This document shows positions 1 to 5,924 of a stretch of DNA of 13,563 bases, one piece after another. Both the position numbers and the translations under genes were made by a program. Numbering within the stretch: the stretch's first letter is position 1; each line of letters begins with the position of its first letter. This DNA is from JBHGBB01 sp041946755 (lineage in GTDB: Bacteria; UBP4; UBA4092; JAOAEQ01): positions 1 through 13,563 of the forward strand of contig JBHGBB010000104.1 of NCBI GenBank assembly GCA_041946755.1, written 5' to 3'. A model generated the notes under the pieces. It was not told the origin of the DNA, made no database searches, and saw only the letters and a program-made list of their open reading frames with translations.

Positions 1-357
1 AAATTCATTTGCAGAATATATTTCACGTTTACAATAATAACAATTATTTGGATTATTGTTCCACCAGTTAGTAAACTCAATTACATTAAAATTTATTGAT
101 ATACTTCTCTTAATTGCGTTATATTTTAAGATTTCAAATATTCTTTTTGATGATAAATTGTGCTTTCGCATATATTCGCGTCTTCGTTGCATTTCTTTTG
201 GTTTTCTTCGCCATTTATAACTCCACTGAGCATGTTTAGCTTTTAATGTTGGATCAGAACGCATTCTTATATAGTGCTTTCTAGCTTGTAGTCGTTGTTC
301 CAAAGTTGTTTTATAGGGTAAGCCTGTTTTAGGGTTTAAATCGCTATTTACTTCCAT
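1..357 (-). CDS. HNH endonuclease family protein, C-terminus cut off by window edge
   Basis: An open frame of 119 codons runs from an ATG at 357 to base 1 without a stop; an in-frame TAG lies just upstream, so the 5' end is real. The N-terminal 70 residues are very basic (many K/R, repeated RK/RRR clusters). They are followed by NAIKRSISINF and then NCYYCK at residues 105-110. The spacing of an AIKR-type helix, a hydrophobic segment, two tryptophans and a CxxC zinc knuckle resembles the start of HNH nuclease domains in phage and free-standing homing-type endonucleases. The catalytic HNH residues would lie beyond the edge, so activity cannot be judged. No clear Shine-Dalgarno is visible. The stretch is much more AT-rich than the operon to its right, which suggests acquired DNA. 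Family assignment is by motif memory only. Confidence 0.62.
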   Translation of the reverse strand, partial: MEVNSDLNPKTGLPYKTTLEQRLQARKHYIRMRSDPTLKAKHAQWSYKWRRKPKEMQRRREYMRKHNLSSKRIFEILKYNAIKRSISINFNVIEFTNWWNNNPNNCYYCKREIYSANEF

Positions 358-388
358 AAGAATAAATTCACAAAGCTAACACAATAGC

Positions 389-422
389 CTTACGCCATTA
401 AATATATCTTTAATGGCGTAAG
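389..422. repeat. Perfect 14-bp stem hairpin
   Basis: Bases 389-402 pair perfectly with 409-422 around a 6-base loop. It lies between the divergent HNH gene and the acyltransferase operon. There is no T-run on either side, so a terminator role is not supported. Operator, RNA structure or element end are all possible. Confidence 0.75.
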
Positions 423-433
423 ATATTATGGGC

Positions 434-483
434 TTATTATTGATATAACATATTGATAATTCAATGTGTTATATCAATAATAG
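434..483. repeat. Long 23-pair hairpin, AT-rich
   Basis: Bases 434-456 pair with 461-483 around a TAAT loop. All pairs are Watson-Crick except two G-T pairs (451/466 and the outermost 434/483). It starts only 11 bases after the previous hairpin. On the plus strand it is followed by a T-rich run (484-493), so it could act as a weak terminator for rightward transcription, but no rightward gene is visible to its left. Confidence 0.75.
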
Positions 484-575
484 TTTTAATTTTACATGGT
501 TATATTACGTTAAAAACACTGTTTTGTCAAGGGATTTCCCTATTATTAAAGCAAAAATACCGGTTTTATATGCAT

Positions 576-604
576 TTGCCTATAAGCTGAAATTGGTTTA
601 CAAT
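576..604 (+). promoter_or_regulatory. Candidate sigma70 promoter for the acyltransferase-def-fmt operon
   Basis: TTGCCT at 576-581 and TACAAT at 599-604 are separated by 17 bases, placing a start near 611 and leaving a leader of about 30 bases before the ATG at 642. The -10 matches 5 of 6 and the -35 matches 4 of 6 consensus bases. A small dyad, AGGGA-TT-TCCCT (530-541), lies upstream and could be an operator. Confidence 0.45.
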
Positions 605-641
605 TATCCACCGAATTAAAAATAACCGGTAATTTTGATTT

Positions 642-1538
642 ATGATACAAAAGATATTCCTGTTATTATTAAGTAAATTATTTCAGATTATTCCATTATC
701 GATATCATTATTTATCGGTAGACGCTTAGGAGATTTTGTATATTCGGTTCTACACCTTCGTAGAAAAGTCGTAATGCAGAATCTAAACATGGTTTTTGGT
801 AATGAGAAAAGCATAGCAGAATTGAAATGCATTGCCAAGCATACCTACCAGAATTTCGGTATGACTTTAATTGAATTTATTAGATTGCCCATAACCACCG
901 TTCTATCTATAAAAAAATATATCCGTTTTGACGGAAAGCAATATCTTGACTCGGTTTTAGCACAAAACCGAGGAGTAATCGTTATGACCGGTCATTTCAA
1001 TAATTGGGAATTAATGGGGGCAGCGCATACTTTCTCAGATTATAAAGTATCAGTATATGCACGTAAACTAAGAAATTCCGTAGTAAACGATTTGGTTAAT
1101 GGCAATCGAACCAAAGTTGGTATGGAGGTAATTAGTAAACAATTAGCTACTCGCGAGATGTTGAAAGCATTAAAAACAAATCATATTATCGCTTTTTTAA
1201 TTGACCAGGATGCGCGTAGTCATGGTATTTTCGTCGATTTTTTCGGGAAACCGGCAAGTACCTTCCGCGGTCCAGCATCATTTTCAGTACGTACCAAGAC
1301 CCCTATTCTACCAATCTTTATGTCACGCGAAAACCATGCATTTCATCTGATACATATAGAACCGCCATTAATACCGAATCCTGAAGCTAATGAAGATGAA
1401 GAAATAGTACGATTGACTCAAGCAGCAACAAGGATACTCGAAGATTATATCCGTCGTTATCCAGACCAATACTTTTGGTTCCATAAACGATGGAAAACGC
1501 AACCAAATGTTGCTGATAATAAAAATAGTAATCTATGA
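642..1538 (+). CDS. lpxL: LpxL/HtrB-family lipid A (or lysophospholipid) acyltransferase
   Basis: 298 residues, the normal length for the family. Members transfer a secondary acyl chain onto the lipid A precursor at the inner face of the cytoplasmic membrane. A hydrophobic N-terminal segment (about residues 4-27) is the expected membrane anchor. The catalytic HxxxxE motif is GHFNNWE at 117-123 (His118, Glu123). Further family blocks are RKVVMQNLNMVFG near 41-53, the DQDAR...VDFFGKPA block in the middle, and the C-terminal FWFHKRWKTQP. It is the first gene of an operon and def follows after 12 bases. The Shine-Dalgarno is weak. Family membership is firm, but the exact acceptor (Kdo2-lipid A or another glycolipid) cannot be read from sequence. 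Presence of the gene argues for an outer membrane. Confidence 0.88.
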   Translation: MIQKIFLLLLSKLFQIIPLSISLFIGRRLGDFVYSVLHLRRKVVMQNLNMVFGNEKSIAELKCIAKHTYQNFGMTLIEFIRLPITTVLSIKKYIRFDGKQYLDSVLAQNRGVIVMTGHFNNWELMGAAHTFSDYKVSVYARKLRNSVVNDLVNGNRTKVGMEVISKQLATREMLKALKTNHIIAFLIDQDARSHGIFVDFFGKPASTFRGPASFSVRTKTPILPIFMSRENHAFHLIHIEPPLIPNPEANEDEEIVRLTQAATRILEDYIRRYPDQYFWFHKRWKTQPNVADNKNSNL

Positions 1539-1550
1539 TAAAATAATAGT

Positions 1551-2081
1551 ATGGCAATATTAAAAATCCATTATTATGGCGATCCTATCTTGGAGAAACC
1601 GACTACTACGATTAATAATATTACTTCCAAAGAGATAGCGCTAGTCGAAGATATGTTCGAGACGATGTTTACCGCGGAAGGAGTTGGTCTAGCAGCGAAT
1701 CAGGTAGGTATTAATAAACGTATTGTGGTAATCGATGCATCGCGCGGGCAGATGAAGAAGGAACGGATTACCATAATCAATCCGGAAATAGTGTTTTATT
1801 CTAAAGAAATCGATAGCGGTAAAGAAGGTTGTCTGAGTTTCCCGGAAATGGAAGGCACAGTTGAACGATCGCTGCTTATCGGGGTTCGCGCGGTAAATCT
1901 TAATGGAGATACGATTGAGTTGGAAGTTAAAGATATGCTGGCGCGCATATTTCAGCATGAAATCGATCATCTTAATGGTAAAATGTTTATTGAGCGGATG
2001 CTTCGTGCAGACCGGCAATTATTAGAAGGTAAACTTAAGAAGCTTAAAAAAGAGACGCTCGCGCACTTAAAAAATAAATAA
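1551..2081 (+). CDS. def: Peptide deformylase
   Basis: 176 residues. Removes the formyl group from the N-terminal methionine of nascent proteins at the ribosome exit, using a bound divalent metal. All three signature motifs are intact: GVGLAANQ (44-51), EGCLS (92-96, Cys94 a metal ligand) and QHEIDH (135-140, His136 and His140 ligands, Glu137 the catalytic base). The lysine-rich C-terminal tail (from about 158) resembles the ribosome-contacting helix of bacterial enzymes. It lies directly upstream of fmt, its metabolic counterpart, a very common bacterial pairing. The ATG follows the acyltransferase stop by 12 bases and no strong Shine-Dalgarno is seen. Confidence 0.97.
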   Translation: MAILKIHYYGDPILEKPTTTINNITSKEIALVEDMFETMFTAEGVGLAANQVGINKRIVVIDASRGQMKKERITIINPEIVFYSKEIDSGKEGCLSFPEMEGTVERSLLIGVRAVNLNGDTIELEVKDMLARIFQHEIDHLNGKMFIERMLRADRQLLEGKLKKLKKETLAHLKNK

Positions 2082-2083
2082 TC

Positions 2084-2105
2084 TATGGATTGATTTCAAT
2101 CCATA
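2084..2105 (+). repeat. Short hairpin between def and fmt
   Basis: Nine base pairs (2084-2092 with 2097-2105) enclose an ATTT loop, just after the def stop. It lacks a proper U-run, so it more likely stabilises mRNA or modulates the def/fmt ratio than terminates transcription. Confidence 0.5.
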
Positions 2106-2120
2106 TTTCCGCTATAAACC

Positions 2121-3065
2121 ATGCGTATTCTCTTTATGGGAACCGCGGCATTTGCGGTCCCTTCATTGGAATCGATCTTCAATTCTGACCATAATATAGT
2201 GGGAATAATAACGCAACCTGACCGTCCTTTCGGGAGAGGATTACAACTTCGCCCGACTCCGGTAAAACAATTCGCACTCCAACATCAATTGCCGGTAACT
2301 ACTCCGGATTCGATTAAAGACCCCATTAAATTGGAAACCATCCGACAAGTGAATCCTGAAGCTATCGTAGTAGTAGCTTATGGGAAAATCTTACCCCCTG
2401 CCCTATTACAAATCCCGAAATTCGGATGCATCAATGTACATGGTTCATTGCTCCCGAAATATCGCGGTGCAGCTCCAATCCAATGGGCCTTGATTCGCGG
2501 TGAAACCGAGAGCGGGATTACTACCATGTATATGAACGATAAAATGGATCAGGGAGATATTATTTATCAAGAAAAGATACCTATTTTACCGGAAGATAAT
2601 TATGACAGTTTATCCATAAAACTCGCTCAACTAGGCGGGCAGTTGATTATTAAAACCCTGGCTGCAGTTGAATCCGGTACCGCACCGAGAATTCAACAGA
2701 ATCATGAGAAAGCAACCCTGGCTCCGAAAATAAATAGTGCTGATGGTAAAATCGATTGGAGTCAATCAGCAATACATATTATTAATCGGATTCGAGGAGT
2801 CACTCCATCACCGGGTGCATTTACTACGGTTAATAGCAAACGCATTCGTATCCTCCATGCCCAAGCTACACAAGGGAAACCCGGTATTTCTCCAGGTTTG
2901 ATTTTAGTCGTTGGTAAACATGATGAGGCTGGATTAATCGTCCAATCGGGAGAAGGAACCGCGGTGCAGCTCTTGCAGGTTCAACCGGAAAGTGGCAAAA
3001 TTATGTCGGCCACTCAGTTCGCTCGGGGTCAAAGGTTGACTGAAGGTACCCAATTTAGTATATAA
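2121..3065 (+). CDS. fmt: Methionyl-tRNA formyltransferase
   Basis: 314 residues, standard length. Transfers a formyl group from 10-formyltetrahydrofolate to Met-tRNAfMet, making the initiator tRNA. The N-terminal Rossmann-like domain starts with MRILFMGTAAFAVPSL. The catalytic core is intact: INVHGSLLPKYRGAAPI with Asn105 and His107, and KMDQGD with Asp143. From about residue 205 comes the C-terminal OB-fold-like tRNA-binding domain, with KIDWSQ and RGVTPSPGAFT blocks. It lies 39 bases after def and 40 bases before the metallopeptidase-like gene on the same strand. The Shine-Dalgarno is poor, and the start is chosen because it begins exactly at the family N-terminus. Confidence 0.97.
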   Translation: MRILFMGTAAFAVPSLESIFNSDHNIVGIITQPDRPFGRGLQLRPTPVKQFALQHQLPVTTPDSIKDPIKLETIRQVNPEAIVVVAYGKILPPALLQIPKFGCINVHGSLLPKYRGAAPIQWALIRGETESGITTMYMNDKMDQGDIIYQEKIPILPEDNYDSLSIKLAQLGGQLIIKTLAAVESGTAPRIQQNHEKATLAPKINSADGKIDWSQSAIHIINRIRGVTPSPGAFTTVNSKRIRILHAQATQGKPGISPGLILVVGKHDEAGLIVQSGEGTAVQLLQVQPESGKIMSATQFARGQRLTEGTQFSI

Positions 3066-3105
3066 TATCGCAGAATATAGTTCCTGTATCGAGGAGTAAT
3101 ACTCT

Positions 3106-3714
3106 ATGCCATTAGGTATCGAATTTCACCCGGAGCAGGACGAAGACTGGATTACTGAAACTATTCATCAGATAAAAAACCATTACCGGCCACTGCATTC
3201 ATTAAAACCGCATTGGATTATCGATAAAGCTATCGAAAAAGACTGTATTCATAAAAAGTGGCGATATCGTGGATTGCTGGAAATCGATATTCATGTGGCT
3301 CCTACCTATACGACCAAAGATGGCTTGCATCGTTTATTATGGCATGAACTAACCCATGTTTATGACGAGCTTAATCCTCGATTCCAATTTAATTACGAAT
3401 ATTTTAAACAGCATTACGAACCGGGAGCACCATATCATCGGTATTTTAACTATGTTCATGCCATTTGGGATGTTTGGATTGACGGTCGGCTACAGCGGGA
3501 AAACCATCCGGTAACGAATGTGAATTTAACCCAAATCAAGTTTGAAGAGTGTTTCCCTTTAACCAAAGAAAGTGGCGAATGGTTCTCGCGACTCTATAAC
3601 GCGAAAGCAGATCGTACCTTCAAAGAATTGGAAGATATTGCAAAAAAACTTCGGAAAATATCGCGCGGATATACTAAGCCGGGAGAAACATCCGAACCAC
3701 ATTCCGATCAATAA
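3106..3714 (+). CDS. Unrecognised HExxH zinc-metallopeptidase-like protein
   Basis: 202 residues with no family I can name. The central motif is WHELTHVYDEL, an HExxH zinc site with His80, Glu81 and His84. Downstream, IWDVWIDGRLQRE (Asp122, Asp126) could offer a third ligand, and many His/Tyr/Trp residues surround the site. The HExxH plus a preceding beta strand (GLLEIDIHVAP, 56-66) resembles minimal gluzincin or SprT-like cores, but no SprT C-terminal zinc ribbon is present. No signal peptide or membrane segment is visible, so it is probably cytoplasmic. The C-terminus is basic then hydrophilic, likely disordered. A good Shine-Dalgarno, GAGGAG (3091-3096), is 9 bases before the ATG. It is the fourth gene of the def-fmt operon and is followed 9 bases later by a small gene. 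Peptidase activity is inferred from the motif only. Confidence 0.8.
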   Translation: MPLGIEFHPEQDEDWITETIHQIKNHYRPLHSLKPHWIIDKAIEKDCIHKKWRYRGLLEIDIHVAPTYTTKDGLHRLLWHELTHVYDELNPRFQFNYEYFKQHYEPGAPYHRYFNYVHAIWDVWIDGRLQRENHPVTNVNLTQIKFEECFPLTKESGEWFSRLYNAKADRTFKELEDIAKKLRKISRGYTKPGETSEPHSDQ

Positions 3715-3723
3715 TATTGCGTT

Positions 3724-3963
3724 ATGAATAGAGATAAGATCGTTGAACGCAAAACCTACCATTTAAATCATATTCCGGTTGATGAAATGCATTCGATATT
3801 AACCAGTCAGCATTTTCCGATTCAACCGAATCTTGCGATCAATAAACATGCGAATAATTTGGTGGTAGAATTGAGCTATACGGAAAAAGAGAAACTTGCA
3901 GAAACCTGGAAAGAAATCGAAATATTGATTAAAGAGAATGATTTATCTCCGCGTAAAGGTTAG
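3724..3963 (+). CDS. Small protein resembling one secretin-type N-domain
   Basis: 79 residues with no signal peptide or transmembrane segment. The pattern YHLNHIPVDEMHSIL (12-26), then NLAINKHANNLVVELS (36-51), then a helix EKEKLAETWKEIEILI (54-69) mimics the beta-alpha-beta-beta-alpha N-domain of secretins and NolW-like proteins (Y-L-hI-aeel..L, then a d-N-Lvv strand, then a helix ending in hydrophobic-I). Here the domain stands alone and lacks an export signal, so a secretin role is unlikely. It may be a small adaptor for the metallopeptidase-like protein encoded 9 bases upstream. That the ORF is real is supported by tight operon spacing and coherent composition. The similarity is by eye and should be treated as a hypothesis. 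Confidence 0.6.
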   Translation: MNRDKIVERKTYHLNHIPVDEMHSILTSQHFPIQPNLAINKHANNLVVELSYTEKEKLAETWKEIEILIKENDLSPRKG

Positions 3964-3969
3964 CCTGCG

Positions 3970-5154
3970 TTATATCTTTGCCATAAACGATTTCCCGAAT
4001 TCCCGGCATTTATCCAGTTCCGTTTGATTAGGAACGAAGTTAGCTTTCAATCCCGGAATAGCCACTTTCATTTTCATCCCTTTTAACCGCTCTTCAAGCA
4101 ATGATACTGCTTCTCCACTCCAGCCATACGACCCGAACGCTGCTACCGGTTTCCCTTTAGCCGAGACCGTTCCTAATAGCGAAATAATATCCCAGACTGG
4201 TTTTAACGCATCACCGGTAAAGGTTGGCGAGCCGAATATAATCCCGTTTGCAGATTCTAAATCTGAACGAACATCATCGACTGCAGCGGTTTTCGCATCA
4301 ATCAGTTTTGCGGTAGCAATATTAGAATCGTTGATAGTAGCAGCTATTTCTTCCGCCATCTTTTTAGTATTGCCATATGCGGAAACGTAAAATATAACGA
4401 TATTCTTTTTTCCGGCAGCCGGTACTGATTTCGCCCAATCGGTATATAGCTGTATGTATTTTCGCGGGTCGGTTCTGACTATCGGCCCATGACTGGTACC
4501 TATGAGGTTAATATCCAGGTCTTTTATCTTCTCTACACCTTCAGCGATTTTGGGTCTGAAAGGCCGCATGATGCTATCATAATAGTATTTAAAATCTTCA
4601 GTATAATCCGGTACTAGATCATTAAACAGCCGTTCATCGCAGTAATGCGCGGCAAAACCATCGCAGGGGAATAAGGTCTTATCTTCAACAAGATAGGTAA
4701 ACATGGTATCCGGCCAATGCCAGTAAGGAACCGAAATAAATTGTAAGGTTTTGTTACCTAGACTAAGAGTATCGCCATCACCAACTGCGATAGAACGGAA
4801 TTCGCGGTTGACGATTTTCTTTAAAAAGGTAGCGGCAACTTTGGTTGATACTACTTGTGCGTTTGGTGCAAGGTCGAGTACTTTAACCAGCGCGCCGGTA
4901 TGGTCCATTTCGGTATGATTTACAATCAGATAATCGATTTTAGCCGGGTCGATTAGCTGCCGGATATTATCGATTAAAACATCGGTAAACCGGGCATGGA
5001 CTTGTTCGACTAGAGCTATTTTCTCACCTAAAATCAAATAGGCGTTATACGTCGTTCCATGCGGAGTATGCATTACCACATCGAACCAGCGTAAATCCGG
5101 ATTGAGTGCTCCAACCCAAAATATATCTTTTGCAACCGCAGTTGCCGTAACCAT
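3970..5154 (-). CDS. fprA: A-type flavoprotein (flavodiiron protein), O2/NO reductase
   Basis: 394 residues, typical of class A flavodiiron proteins. These reduce O2 to water (or NO to N2O) at a di-iron site, using electrons passed by FMN from rubredoxin or a rubredoxin-like donor in the cytoplasm. The N-terminal metallo-beta-lactamase-like domain (about 1-245) carries the iron ligands HTEMDH (His80, Glu82, Asp84, His85), WHWPDT (His146), CDGF (Asp165) and SHGP (His222). The flavodoxin domain starts at about residue 251 (NIVIFYVSAYGNTKKMAEEI, phosphate-binding loop SAYGNT). The Shine-Dalgarno AAAGGAG lies at 5161-5167, just upstream of the ATG. It is second in an operon with rubrerythrin, 42 bases downstream of it, which fits a joint O2/peroxide defence. 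Its stop is 6 bases from the stop of the convergent small gene. Confidence 0.95.
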   Translation of the reverse strand: MVTATAVAKDIFWVGALNPDLRWFDVVMHTPHGTTYNAYLILGEKIALVEQVHARFTDVLIDNIRQLIDPAKIDYLIVNHTEMDHTGALVKVLDLAPNAQVVSTKVAATFLKKIVNREFRSIAVGDGDTLSLGNKTLQFISVPYWHWPDTMFTYLVEDKTLFPCDGFAAHYCDERLFNDLVPDYTEDFKYYYDSIMRPFRPKIAEGVEKIKDLDINLIGTSHGPIVRTDPRKYIQLYTDWAKSVPAAGKKNIVIFYVSAYGNTKKMAEEIAATINDSNIATAKLIDAKTAAVDDVRSDLESANGIIFGSPTFTGDALKPVWDIISLLGTVSAKGKPVAAFGSYGWSGEAVSLLEERLKGMKMKVAIPGLKANFVPNQTELDKCREFGKSFMAKI

Positions 5155-5196
5155 ATTCGCTCCTTTATGTACAAAGAAAATAATAATCGGGTTCGA

Positions 5197-5700
5197 TTAA
5201 AACTTTTTAAATCGGTCTTTTTTAGCACCGCATAACGGGCATACCTCCGGCGCTTCACCGGCAGCGGTGTATCCGCATAATTCGCAGATATAGATATCGC
5301 CGATAACGGTATCCTGTTTATTTTCTGCCGCTTGTTTTGCTTCCTGATACATTGCGGCATGCACTTTCTCGGCAGTTAATGCCCAGGTAGTCGACCGCTG
5401 CGCCCCTTTTTCTTCTTGCAGTTTCGCTACCGCATGATATGCCGGATACATCTCGTTTACTTCAAAGTTTTCACCATCGATTGCTTCTTGCAGATTATCG
5501 ACAGAAGTTCCAATGCCACTTAACTCTTTAAAATGGTTGGTAGCATGAATTTGTTCGGCAAACGCTATCGCACGAAATAATCGGGCAACATTCGATTTCC
5601 CTTCTTTTTCAGCAACTTGGGCGAAAATGGTATACCGCATATGCGCCTGGCTTTCTCCGGCAAATGCAGCTTGTAAATTCGCTTCAGTCATTTTATGCAT
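5197..5700 (-). CDS. rbr: Rubrerythrin (NADH/rubredoxin-linked peroxide reductase)
   Basis: 167 residues. Reduces hydrogen peroxide in the cytoplasm of anaerobes. The N-terminal four-helix ferritin-like domain has the di-iron ligands in AGES (Glu16), AEQIH (Glu49, His52), the Glu80/Glu83 region before MYPAYH, and EKVH (Glu111, His114). The C-terminal rubredoxin-like domain has CELCGY (Cys139, Cys142) and CPLCG (Cys154, Cys157). Its length is a little short of classical rubrerythrins of about 190 residues but both domains are complete. The start at 5700 is chosen over the internal Met4 because AGGAGG (5710-5715) is 9 bases upstream. It is first in the rbr-fprA operon, with a promoter and several dyads upstream. 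Confidence 0.97.
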   Translation of the reverse strand: MHKMTEANLQAAFAGESQAHMRYTIFAQVAEKEGKSNVARLFRAIAFAEQIHATNHFKELSGIGTSVDNLQEAIDGENFEVNEMYPAYHAVAKLQEEKGAQRSTTWALTAEKVHAAMYQEAKQAAENKQDTVIGDIYICELCGYTAAGEAPEVCPLCGAKKDRFKKF

Positions 5701-5718
5701 ATTCTCTTTCCTCCTTTA

Positions 5719-5744
5719 TCCCTAGTTCTGATAAGAACGAGGGA
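5719..5744 (-). repeat. Hairpin in the rubrerythrin 5' leader
   Basis: Bases 5719-5729 pair with 5734-5744 (10 of 11, one A/G mismatch) around a 4-base loop. It ends a few bases upstream of the rbr Shine-Dalgarno, so it could modulate translation or mRNA stability. Confidence 0.5.
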
Positions 5745-5760
5745 ACAATGGTTTAATATA

Positions 5761-5776
5761 AGGCATTAAGATGCCT
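5761..5776. repeat. AGGCAT-N4-ATGCCT dyad at the expected rbr transcription start
   Basis: A perfect 6-base inverted repeat with a TAAG centre. It falls at roughly +1 to +16 of the transcript predicted from the promoter at 5783-5812, where a repressor would block RNA polymerase. It could equally be a small leader hairpin. Confidence 0.45.
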
Positions 5777-5782
5777 ATTATT

Positions 5783-5812
5783 ATAATACCCTATTGATTT
5801 TTATCCTGTCAA
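5783..5812 (-). promoter_or_regulatory. Sigma70 promoter of rbr-fprA
   Basis: On the minus strand a consensus TTGACA (5812-5807) is followed after 18 bases by TATTAT (5788-5783), giving a start near 5776 and a leader of about 75 bases. A TATAAT overlaps three bases further down, but with a 21-base spacer. Confidence 0.6.
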
Positions 5813-5818
5813 GGATAA
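5801..5818. promoter_or_regulatory. Inverted repeat centred on the rbr -35 box (candidate operator)
   Basis: TTATCC and GGATAA form a perfect 6-base inverted repeat with a 6-base centre that is exactly the -35 hexamer. A dimeric repressor here would exclude RNA polymerase. The sequence is not one I can assign to PerR, Fur or Rex. Confidence 0.45.
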
Positions 5819-5924
5819 TCAGGACTATTTTAGTATAATATCGATTCGGATGCATCATCATCTTGCGGAAATTGATAATTTTGATTTACTATTTTTTATA
5901 TTTCTATATGAAAGGATTCGAATT

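Noticed and set aside
389..483. CRISPR-like repeat array
   Set aside because: The two hairpins have different sequences and there is no repeat-spacer periodicity.
5850..5924. Longer start for the phosphoglycerate mutase
   Set aside because: The extra 25 residues come before the conserved N-terminus, have no Shine-Dalgarno, and overlap the promoter/leader region; the ATG at 5925 has a good one.
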